Source: Alcanivorax borkumensis SK2 (GTDB lineage: Bacteria > Pseudomonadota > Gammaproteobacteria > Pseudomonadales > Alcanivoracaceae). Taken from it: 64,000 nucleotides of DNA. Under the pieces are notes generated by a model, which made no database searches, had not been told where the DNA came from, and was given only the letters and a program-made list of their open reading frames with translations. The stretch lies in NCBI RefSeq assembly GCF_000009365.1, contig NC_008260.1:2575001-2639000 (forward strand), read 5' to 3'. Below are positions 56,487 to 62,786 of the stretch, in pieces; position 1 is the first letter of the stretch; each line of letters begins with the position of its first letter. Made by a program: the position numbers and the translations under genes.

Positions 56487-56517
56487 GGCCAATCAATCAC
56501 TTAGAGCCGAGACGCCC

Positions 56518-57846
56518 GTGTCCACCAGCGCAGCCCCGAACACCGACAGCCAGGTTCACTGGTTCCGCAATTCGTCCCCGTATATCAATGCGCATCGGGG
56601 CCGAACCTTTGTGGTCATGTTGTCTGGGGAACTGCTGGACGGCCCGCGCCTGCCTACCCTGATTCACGATCTGGCCCTGCTGAATAGCCTGGGAATCAAA
56701 CTGGTGCTGGTGCATGGCGCCAGGCCACAAATTTCTGCCCGGCTGGCAGAATCCGACATTGAATCCACCTTTGAGCAACACATGCGCATCACCGACAGTG
56801 CCGCGCTGGATAGCGTCGTGGCGGCGGTGGGCGCATTGCGCCTGAAACTGGAAGGCTTGTTCTCCATGGGGCTGGCTAACTCCCCCATGCATAACGCCAG
56901 CATCCGGTTAATTAGCGGCAACTTCGTAGTGGCCAAACCGGTAGGCGTGCGTGGTGGCTTCGACTACCAGCACACCGGTGAAGTGCGGCGCATCGACGTA
57001 GACGCCATTCGCCAGCAACTGGGCAACGGTAACGTGGTGCTGCTCTCGCCGGTGGGCGGCTCGCCCACCGGCGAACTGTTCAACGTGAACGCAGAAGAAG
57101 TGGCCTCCACTGCCGCCATCGCCCTGGGCGCCGACAAGCTCATCATCATGGGCGAACACCTGCGTCTCGCCGACCCGCAAGGCCACCTGGTGCGCGAACT
57201 CAGCCCCCAGCAAGCCGGCAAACTGCTGGCCGGCGACCAATACGAAAACAATGGTGTAGACCGGCAGCTCACCGCCGCCTGCCATGCCGCCAGTAACGGC
57301 GTGGCTCGGGCGCACCTGCTCGATGCCCAGGTAGATGGCGCACTAATCAAAGAACTGTTCACCCGCGACGGCTGCGGCACCCTGGTTACTAGGGAAACCT
57401 ACGAAACCCTCCGTGGCGCGCGCATTGAAGACGTGGGCGGCATTCTCGAACTGATCGAACCACTGGAAGAAGACGGCACCCTGGTGCGCCGCTCACGGGA
57501 GCTACTGGAAAACGAAATTCAGCGCTTCGCCATCATCGAACGCGACGGCATGGTTATCGCCTGCGCGGCCCTCTATCCCTTCCCCGAAGAAAAGACCGGC
57601 GAACTGGCCTGTGTCGCCGTTCATTCCAGCTACCGCAAAGGTGAACGGGGCGCACAGGTTCTTGGCTATCTGGAACGGCGGGCACGGGAACAGGGGCTGC
57701 ACAGCCTATTCGTGCTCACCACCCTCACCGCGCACTGGTTTCAGCAACAGGGGTTTGAGGCAGCGGGAGTAGAAGCCCTGCCGGGAGCCAGGCAATCGCT
57801 GTATAACTGGCAGCGGAATTCAAAGGTGTTTGTGAAGGGGCTTTGA
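56518..57846 (+). CDS. argA: N-acetylglutamate synthase ArgA
   Basis: ArgA makes N-acetylglutamate, the first step of arginine synthesis, and is usually inhibited by arginine. 442 residues from GTG (MSTSAAPNTDSQVHWFRNSSPYINAHRG). An amino-acid-kinase-like domain (about 25-300, VMLSGELLDGPRLP) is followed by a GNAT domain (IIERDGMVIACAALYPF, LACVAVHSSYRKGERGAQVLG). A longer upstream reading overlaps pit and is rejected. The relic integron starts 18 bases after the stop. Confidence 0.95.
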   Translation: MSTSAAPNTDSQVHWFRNSSPYINAHRGRTFVVMLSGELLDGPRLPTLIHDLALLNSLGIKLVLVHGARPQISARLAESDIESTFEQHMRITDSAALDSVVAAVGALRLKLEGLFSMGLANSPMHNASIRLISGNFVVAKPVGVRGGFDYQHTGEVRRIDVDAIRQQLGNGNVVLLSPVGGSPTGELFNVNAEEVASTAAIALGADKLIIMGEHLRLADPQGHLVRELSPQQAGKLLAGDQYENNGVDRQLTAACHAASNGVARAHLLDAQVDGALIKELFTRDGCGTLVTRETYETLRGARIEDVGGILELIEPLEEDGTLVRRSRELLENEIQRFAIIERDGMVIACAALYPFPEEKTGELACVAVHSSYRKGERGAQVLGYLERRAREQGLHSLFVLTTLTAHWFQQQGFEAAGVEALPGARQSLYNWQRNSKVFVKGL

Positions 57847-57863
57847 AGGTTATGGCCAGATTT

Positions 57864-57932
57864 CTAGCGCTTGGCCTCAGCCGCCCCCAAAACACGCCAG
57901 CGTTTTTGAGTCGCCTGTAGCCCTTTGTTAGG
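57864..57932 (-). repeat. attC-like site 1 (degenerate)
   Basis: On the minus strand it starts CCTAACAAAGGGC and ends GGCCAAGCGCTAG, with inner AAAACGC/GCGTGTTTT pairing. The right core has GCGCTAG where GCGTTAG is expected, so it is decayed or a terminal site. It sits 18 bases from the argA stop and ends the array. Confidence 0.6.
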
Positions 57933-57996
57933 TTTTGTTCATTCGTGGCGTCACAACTTCCGGACCAATGTGATGCCATCTGCGATTGGAAGCATG
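57928..57996 (-). pseudogene. 3' end of a truncated cassette gene
   Basis: An open frame ending HHIGPEVVTPRMNKT has its TAA inside the TAACAA of attC site 1, exactly as in the intact cassettes. Its 5' part is lost to the IS3 remnant beside it. The last bases resemble the 3' end of the first cassette gene (CCACGAATGAA...AAAACCTAACAA), suggesting the two cassettes are related. Confidence 0.35.
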
Positions 57997-58009
57997 GACA
58001 CATCTACAC

Positions 58010-58251
58010 CAAGCCTGCAGCTTTAGCCAAAAAATTTCGGGGGCAGGCTTTGCGCCACCTCGAAAGCATCATCGGGTGGATGATCCAACCCAGCCGCCAC
58101 TTACTGAACCTGAACCCCTTCCTGACAGCTAAGCTCAACGGCCTTTACTTTAAAGTCTGTCGAATACTGCCAAGTCTTTCTCGGATTTTTGTATTGGGGC
58201 ATATGCCACCTCCTCTGGTTAGGAGAAGGTGTCCACTAAAACGGGGGAACT
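58010..58251 (-). mobile_element. IS3-family orfA remnant (copy 1)
   Basis: On the minus strand the IS end (TTTAGTGGACACCTTCTCC) is followed by an ATG at 58202 and MPQYKNPRKTWQYSTDFKVK then AVELSCQEGVQVQ, stop. This is IS3-family OrfA (typically ...NPRKTWQY..EFKAKAVEL). A shifted frame continues IHPMMLSRWRKAC. The rest is lost. It lies inside attC-like site 2. Confidence 0.75.
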
Positions 58252-58280
58252 ACATTTTCCGAGTGCTGGTGCTTGTTATA
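58252..58280 (-). repeat. attC-like site 2, left half (interrupted by IS)
   Basis: The minus strand reads TATAACAAGCACCAGCACTCGG and then stops at the IS end; the other half is missing. The gene at 58276-58803 uses the TAA as its stop. Confidence 0.55.
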
Positions 58281-58803
58281 CGATTGTTGATACAACATAT
58301 ACACCCAGAACTTTGGAAAAGCCAAGGGCCAAGAAGCCTAAAATTAAAGCCCAATTTCTGACGACGAAAGTTGCACTAGAGTAATTAGAAAGCTTATCCA
58401 AATTAGTTTTTACTTTCGAGGTATTCTCTTCAATAAGCTGCAGAGTATATGCAGCTTCATTTCTGCCCAATACTTCACCAGTATCCGTATTTAGAACCTG
58501 GCCTGGCATAGACTGAGCCTGATTAAGAGCGCCTTTCTTTTCACCCATATCCAGCATTTGAAAATTGAGTTTCATGATTGATATATTAAGATCTAACCGC
58601 TTGAACCCAGCAATGATTGAAATAAAAAAAAGAGCTAAAGAGATCAGTTCGATGGTATTTTGAGAGAAGCTTATTGGCATAGGTTTGTACTGACCACCAA
58701 CATACGCGAACAAAGCAGATACTAGACCCAGTAGAAAATAATCAAGCTTTTGTTGGGCTTCTCTAATTCCCTTAAACACTTCTAGGCTTCTAGATTCTGC
58801 CAC
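58276..58803 (-). CDS. Integron cassette 5: small membrane protein
   Basis: 175 residues, no family known to me. Two helices near the N-terminus (about 22-38 and 50-66), a soluble middle with coiled-coil-like IEENTSKVKTNLDKLSN, and a C-terminal helix (ALILGFLALGFSKVLGVYVV). The stop TAA is part of attC site 2. G+C is much lower than in the flanking argA and ilvD. Its start follows attC site 3 by 16 bases, the normal cassette spacing. Confidence 0.75.
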   Translation of the reverse strand: MAESRSLEVFKGIREAQQKLDYFLLGLVSALFAYVGGQYKPMPISFSQNTIELISLALFFISIIAGFKRLDLNISIMKLNFQMLDMGEKKGALNQAQSMPGQVLNTDTGEVLGRNEAAYTLQLIEENTSKVKTNLDKLSNYSSATFVVRNWALILGFLALGFSKVLGVYVVSTIV

Positions 58804-58818
58804 TGGCCTTCCTTATCG

Positions 58819-58877
58819 TATAACGCTCGCGTAATAGATGCGAGCTTGCGAGCGTCCTAATTGACGCGCTTGTTAGC
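58819..58877 (-). repeat. attC-like site 3
   Basis: A 59-base imperfect palindrome: minus strand GCTAACAAGCGCG... to ...CGCGAGCGTTATAC, with inner GACGCTCGC/GCGAGC arms. Core TAAC and GTTA ends fit attC. It lies directly after the KAP gene stop at 58881. Confidence 0.78.
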
Positions 58878-58880
58878 AGC

Positions 58881-60281
58881 TCACGCCTCAAATCGAGAAG
58901 CAATTTCAATTTTCTTTAGCAAATAACCTAAAGAGCCAATGCCCCCGTTCCAGTCAATATCTCTGATGATTTCCAATATTCTGTGAGCACGTCGTTTCTC
59001 TTCTTCGCTTGAAGAACCGGAATCTATTACCCTTTGATACTTATTCGATATTTCATCGTAACTATGACTATGTGACTTACAAGTGACAATGTATGCCTCT
59101 AGCGCTGTACCATAATTATTCAAAAGCAAATCGGTGGCACCAGGTTTTGTCTTAAACCGTTCCAGCAGTTCAAAAACAGTGATCTCATCAGCAATCAATT
59201 CCTTGTACAAATCGGGCGATTTGACTTTCAATACAATAAGAAAACAAAGAAAAAGTGGGAACAATTTATAGTTTTCAGGTGTTGTTCTTATGGAAAGACT
59301 AAGAAGCGAACAGCAGTGCTCCTGCTCACGTAGCGTTAAACCATACAACTCAAATAACTCTGAGAACATCGCTAAAGACTGCTCTCCTTCGTATTGAACA
59401 CCTCTTGCATTCTTCTTTGAAAAATACTCATTAAATGAATATTTCTTGAACAAGGCTTTTACAAAAAGCCCTTTGTCAGGCGGAGGAAGAACATAGTCAA
59501 AGTCCATAAACCTTCGCAAGTAGCCATCTACATTCAGTCCTTCACCATAAATTGCTTTAATGGATGAACCTAGTTGACTTTTGTCCGCACCGAGAACAAA
59601 GACGATGTTCTCCACGCTGAAGAAGTGTTTTGCTTTTTCCAAAATTTCAATTGCAAAGTTTGGCCTGCAACGATCAAGTTCATCGATAATAAACACCAAT
59701 GGTTTAGGGTTGTCTGGGTCAGTTATACTATTTGCTAACTGGGATATGGCCTCCCGAAATGACTTTATGGACTTCTTAGAGTTTTCGTATTTTTCTAGCT
59801 GTTCTTTCGCTATCGATTCGGCTAAACCTGCAAGAGCCTGTTCAGTTACCTTATCAAGATCCAGAGCGCCAGCCGTTGCCAACTTGGCCGCTACGGGAAC
59901 TGAACGCTTTAAAAGTGCAACACCGATATCTTTAGTTTTGCCAAGGTATTCTCTGGCTTTTGACTCGTCACCAGTTTTTGATAGTTCAGTGATCGATGCA
60001 CTTATCTCCCCTATAAGACATACAAGAGCATCATCAGAAAAATCACTTTCCCAAGCATTGAAATAGATCGTTGGTATTTCGTTGTTCTTTAAATGCTGCT
60101 CCCACATTCTAAGGAAAGTTGTCTTTCCTTGTCCCCATGGAGCATCAATACAAACTACCACCGAGTCATTTGCAGACAATACGAACTCTGTTAGCGCCTC
60201 TCCACTCTCCTTGCGACTCAGTGCGTCATTTCGATATGGATCATCTTCAATAATTTCAATGTCACGACTTTTTAGTATCAC
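58881..60281 (-). CDS. Integron cassette 4: KAP-family P-loop NTPase
   Basis: 466 residues. The KAP domain has Walker A APWGQGKTTFLRM (about 48-56), the family mark IYFNAWESDF shortly after, and Walker B PLVFIIDELDRC (about 195-206), then NIVFVLGADKSQLGSSIKA and FMDFDYVLPPP. No membrane helix is evident in it, unlike classical KAP; the small membrane proteins in neighbouring cassettes could fill that role. KAP NTPases occur in phage-defence loci (family knowledge). I chose the GTG at 60281 with GGGA upstream; an ATG at 60389 lies before attC site 4 and cannot be the cassette start. Confidence 0.82.
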   Translation of the reverse strand: MILKSRDIEIIEDDPYRNDALSRKESGEALTEFVLSANDSVVVCIDAPWGQGKTTFLRMWEQHLKNNEIPTIYFNAWESDFSDDALVCLIGEISASITELSKTGDESKAREYLGKTKDIGVALLKRSVPVAAKLATAGALDLDKVTEQALAGLAESIAKEQLEKYENSKKSIKSFREAISQLANSITDPDNPKPLVFIIDELDRCRPNFAIEILEKAKHFFSVENIVFVLGADKSQLGSSIKAIYGEGLNVDGYLRRFMDFDYVLPPPDKGLFVKALFKKYSFNEYFSKKNARGVQYEGEQSLAMFSELFELYGLTLREQEHCCSLLSLSIRTTPENYKLFPLFLCFLIVLKVKSPDLYKELIADEITVFELLERFKTKPGATDLLLNNYGTALEAYIVTCKSHSHSYDEISNKYQRVIDSGSSSEEEKRRAHRILEIIRDIDWNGGIGSLGYLLKKIEIASRFEA

Positions 60282-60299
60282 TCGATCTTCCCTTTGACT

Positions 60300-60375
60300 G
60301 CTAACGCCCGGCGCAGCGGGCAAATTGCAGCGAGGAACGAGCGCAAATTTGATCCGCCTGCCGCCGCTTGTTAAG
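60300..60375 (-). repeat. attC-like site 4
   Basis: A 76-base palindrome: minus strand TTAACAAGCGGCGGCAGGCGG through GCGCCGGGCGTTAGC, with long arms (CAAATTTGCGCTCG/CGCTGCAATTTG) typical of attC. The stop TAA of the next gene is its first core triplet. Confidence 0.85.
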
Positions 60376-60853
60376 AGGAGCAAAACCAACCCAGCAACCC
60401 CAATACTGCCACATAAAACCCAAATATCAGCGGAAATAAATATTCCACAACAGCCCTAAAGAATGACAACAACCCTGCTTTTTTGTATAGCCAGGCAAGG
60501 CTTGGCAGACCCGACATTTCAAAAGCCATATTTGATTCTTCGGATTCTGACTCTATGCTAGCCTCACGTTCTTCCAAATAATCTTGATAAGCCTTGCGCC
60601 AAATAAAAAAATCAGACAATCCAAAAGCCACGAAGGCCACCCAAAAGTAGATTATCATTCCACTGACAAAGAAGAGAAAAACCCCCTGCTCAGGTGCTGA
60701 CAAGCTAATTCCTAGCGCAGAAATCTCCCTTGGTACGAGGTTCGCCTTCGTTATAAGAAAACCTGCTGAAGAAGCTAGAATGAGGTTTCTTCTCTCCAAC
60801 CTAGTTATATGGCTTAAAGGATCTTTGAGAAAGCTCACGTCTGGATAAGACAA
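60371..60853 (-). CDS. Integron cassette 3: membrane protein
   Basis: 160 residues from a TTG start. Earlier in-frame codons back to an ATG at 60937 run through attC site 5, so I reject them; AAGAGG lies 7 bases before TTG 60853. Another possible start is GTG eight codons downstream. Four or so hydrophobic segments, with soluble SDFFIWRKAYQDYLEEREAS between. No known family. The stop is within attC site 4. Confidence 0.6.
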   Translation of the reverse strand: MSYPDVSFLKDPLSHITRLERRNLILASSAGFLITKANLVPREISALGISLSAPEQGVFLFFVSGMIIYFWVAFVAFGLSDFFIWRKAYQDYLEEREASIESESEESNMAFEMSGLPSLAWLYKKAGLLSFFRAVVEYLFPLIFGFYVAVLGLLGWFCSS

Positions 60854-60865
60854 ACGGATACCTCT

Positions 60866-60964
60866 TAACGCCCAGCTCACCGCGCGTAGTAATGTTGGCG
60901 ACTTTGCTGCGTGTTTTTGCAGGAAAGGTGCAAACATTACGGAGTCCGGTGGAGCTGTTTGTTA
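60866..60964 (-). repeat. attC-like site 5 (long)
   Basis: About 99 bases on the minus strand: ATAACAAACAGCTCCACCG... to ...GCGGTGAGCTGGGCGTTAAG. Arms CAGCTCCACCG/CGCGGTGAGCTG and GTAATGTT/AACATTAC pair, spacer about 30 bases. This length is within the attC range. Confidence 0.72.
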
Positions 60965-60975
60965 TGTTTTTAATT

Positions 60976-61266
60976 TTAAATACCACTATGTGTAACAATC
61001 AATATTATAAATGTTGAAGTAAAAATGCCTATAAGAACAATCGTTTTTATTAAAGCCATTACGTGATTACGCCAACCTTTTAACTTATATGAACGATACC
61101 AAGTTAAAGAAATTGCCATTAAGCCGACAAAAAAAGCCAAATAAACAAAGTAGCATCCGTATGAAAAATAGATATTGGCCAAATCTGGAACAAATAGAAA
61201 GGCTGTAGCAACAGTGCATAAACTGCATGCTAGCACCCATACAAATCTATCTATTCTTAGTTCCAT
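60976..61266 (-). CDS. Integron cassette 2: small membrane protein
   Basis: 96 residues with three hydrophobic helices (about 7-27, 32-52, 68-90), basic loop SYKLKGWRNH between. No known family. The start MELRIDRF follows AGAGG; an ATG 8 codons earlier is inside attC site 6. The stop is 12 bases before attC site 5. Low G+C fits a cassette. Confidence 0.68.
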   Translation of the reverse strand: MELRIDRFVWVLACSLCTVATAFLFVPDLANIYFSYGCYFVYLAFFVGLMAISLTWYRSYKLKGWRNHVMALIKTIVLIGIFTSTFIILIVTHSGI

Positions 61267-61287
61267 TGACACACTACCTCTTGGAAA

Positions 61288-61370
61288 CATAACGCTTTTG
61301 TTTAGCGGCGCCCCCTCAAGGGCGTCCGGTGGAGGCCGCAGGCCGGAACGAACTACAACAATTTGTTAGG
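61288..61370 (-). repeat. attC-like site 6
   Basis: 83 bases: minus strand CCTAACAAATTGTTGTAGTTCG through CTAAACAAAAGCGTTATG, with GTTCCGGCCTGCGGCC and CCACCGGACGCC forming inner arms. It resembles attC sites of environmental integrons. The stop TAA of cassette 1 is in its first core. Confidence 0.85.
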
Positions 61371-61824
61371 TTTTGGCTTCATTCGTGGGGCGAACCCGAT
61401 TATCAGTAATAGTTTGCTTTAAATATGTTGGTGCATGCTTGAGCGCAGCCATTCCCATCTCTTTTCTTATATCGTTCCGCAGAGCATTGACGAGGTCATC
61501 CGCACTGTAATGATTTTTTCCGGTAAGTTGCCTAACAAAAATATTTGTAAGCTCCGCCTCCTCCTCTGTTCCATAGAGATGCACCGTTGCAACAGCGTGT
61601 TCAAATTCCCGGGTGTAATCGTCGAGCTCCCCAGCCGCATTTATGCGAACAGGCCGACCACCATCTATTCCTACACGGACAAAGGTATCGTAGGCAGCAG
61701 CCAATTGAGATACGCGTCGCTCACGACGAAGTGCTACTTTGTTCTGGACAATTGAGAAAGCCCAACCACCAAGAACAACGATGTTGGTAATTGCCAAGCC
61801 GATGTAGAAATCTAAAGGAGACAT
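61366..61824 (-). CDS. Integron cassette 1: membrane-anchored protein
   Basis: 152 residues. One N-terminal helix (about 7-27) then a soluble alpha-helical part with RRERRVSQLAAAYDTFVRVG and DLVNALRNDIRKEMG. I know no family; DUF4760-like anchored proteins have similar layout. AAAGGAG is 5 bases inside the start region and the ATG at 61824 lies 9 bases from the attI-type core, so it is the first cassette and would be expressed from the integron promoter. Stop in attC site 6. Confidence 0.7.
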   Translation of the reverse strand: MSPLDFYIGLAITNIVVLGGWAFSIVQNKVALRRERRVSQLAAAYDTFVRVGIDGGRPVRINAAGELDDYTREFEHAVATVHLYGTEEEAELTNIFVRQLTGKNHYSADDLVNALRNDIRKEMGMAALKHAPTYLKQTITDNRVRPTNEAKT

Positions 61825-61832
61825 TTTCGAAA

Positions 61833-61838
61833 CCTAAC
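61833..61838 (-). promoter_or_regulatory. Candidate attI/attC recombination core
   Basis: GTTAGG on the minus strand, just before cassette 1, is the expected core of the attI x attC junction (G/TTRRRY). It is the only site of this type between the intI fragment and the array. Confidence 0.5.
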
Positions 61839-62139
61839 AGCGTATTCAGTCGAACGTTTCGACATATCTTTTTTCGACATATTTCTTAGCCGGCCACCGC
61901 ATATAATTCCGATAAACCCATAACCTTTAGCAACTTACCCAAAAAGTGAGAACCTTTCCCATCTGACAAAACTCGAACGAGCGGCCTATTTCCGGGGAGT
62001 TCAGGCACATTTAAGTCTCAACCTGAACCAACGATCAACGACTTAGCGAGTTTTAAGCTCTCGCCTACACGCATTTGCGCCCCGTTCTGTTGAGCACGGG
62101 TTCCCATAGCCCCAGCCTGCTATGGGGAAGGAAAACGCT
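61839..62139. other. attI-intI spacer
   Basis: A 301-base region without an intact gene. It should contain attI and the cassette promoter Pc; I cannot identify either hexamer pair convincingly. A CCCATAGC/GCTATGGG inverted repeat (62104-62127) sits over the intI ribosome binding site (GGAAGGA). No LexA box (CTGT-N8-ACAG) is seen. Confidence 0.5.
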
Positions 62140-62256
62140 ATGAGCAATAAAACCACAGATATTCCAGTTTCCATTCCTGCTAAGCCCGTAAGGCTTCTTG
62201 ATCAGTTCCGTGCTTAGCTGCGCACTAATCACTATCGTTACCAGACTGAACGAACC
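62140..62256 (+). pseudogene. intI: Integron integrase intI, N-terminal fragment
   Basis: The frame reads MSNKTTDIPVSIPAKPVR, LLDQFRA, stop (TAG, codon 26), LRTNHYRYQTERT. Integron integrases begin with a variable leader, then V-x-LLDQ-x-R...LR-x-x-HY-x-x-RTE-x-x-Y, which this follows. The AAGGA RBS is intact. It is divergent from the cassettes, as intI always is. After about codon 39 the sequence passes into IS3-type DNA. A different tyrosine recombinase is possible but the divergent attC array makes intI the best reading. Confidence 0.7.
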
Positions 62257-62341
62257 CGGAGATACAGTCCTTTCTGGGATTCTTGTATCGGGGTATTTTC
62301 TTCCTCTGGTTAAGAGAAGGTGTCCACTAAAGCCGGGGAAC
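62257..62341 (-). mobile_element. IS3-family end remnant (copy 2)
   Basis: Minus strand CTTTAGTGGACACCTTCTC, then TTAACCAGAGGA and the degraded start of the same OrfA (ATACCCCGATACAAGAATCCC for ATGCCCC...). It is a decayed second copy of the element at 58010-58251, same orientation, likewise next to an attC half. Confidence 0.7.
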
Positions 62342-62373
62342 CACACAACCCGGTGGGGCTACTTGTTAAACTT
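62342..62373 (-). repeat. attC-like site 7, left half (interrupted by IS)
   Basis: Minus strand GTTTAACAAGTAGCCCCACC GGG... stops at the IS end. It lies right after the small gene at 62374-62541. Confidence 0.5.
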
Positions 62374-62541
62374 TCACACCTCAACGGTATATCCCAGCGC
62401 CAGCTCGTCACCCGGCAAACCGCGAATCCCCCAGTCCTCGTGGAACTTAACCGGTATTAGGAATACGGCTCGAAAATCCAATGACCGTGCCGGCTTCATA
62501 TCGCCGTTATTAACTTTGTATAACGAAGGAGAAAACCCCAT
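62374..62541 (-). CDS. Possible cassette gene or gene fragment (55 residues)
   Basis: The frame runs [19 protein letters not shown] to [15 protein letters not shown] and looks like real protein (charged/aromatic mix, no repeats), but begins without a good RBS. It could be the 3' end of a larger lost gene. It is followed by a half attC, so it may be a stranded cassette separated from the array by IS-mediated rearrangement. No family recognised. Confidence 0.4.
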   Translation of the reverse strand: MGFSPSLYKVNNGDMKPARSLDFRAVFLIPVKFHEDWGIRGLPGDELALGYTVEV

Positions 62542-62786
62542 TTCTCAGCTCTTCGTGCTTAACGGAAAAATTCACTCTATCTCAGCAATTTATAAAAATA
62601 TGTAAGCCATATCCTACATTTCCAACTGGCGTGCGAGTGAAGGGCAGCTCTGGTTCTATGCAGGTTAGCTTCTGCATTACCGGAGCGCCTGAGCCCTTTC
62701 GCCGTGCGAGCAAGGCTCCAACAGTGTGGGTCTGTGGGTTACAATGCCGTCCCTATGTCCCGCTATTGACCATTAACGAGGTTCCC

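Larger units (their letters stand above)
57864..62541 (-). mobile_element. Relic chromosomal integron (inactivated intI, attI, cassette array)
   Basis: The segment between argA and ilvD has integron order: an intI fragment (62140-62256, plus strand), a candidate attI core (61833-61838), and at least five cassettes on the minus strand, each followed by an attC-like site. Two copies of the same decayed IS3-type end interrupt attC sites at the far and near ends of the segment. The integrase is broken, so the array is frozen. The whole reading is mine from sequence; each part is listed separately with its confidence. Confidence 0.75.

Noticed and set aside
57725..58003. A 92-codon minus-strand frame across the argA end and attC site 1
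   Set aside because: It crosses the argA 3' end antisense, attC site 1 and a cassette tail in a different frame from the one that ends in the attC TAA.
60282..60389. N-terminal extension of the KAP protein to the ATG at 60389
   Set aside because: The extension would translate attC site 4; the GTG at 60281 has a better RBS and fits the domain start.
61833..62139. LexA box controlling intI
   Set aside because: Many intI genes are SOS-controlled, but no CTGT-N8-ACAG element is present before this fragment.
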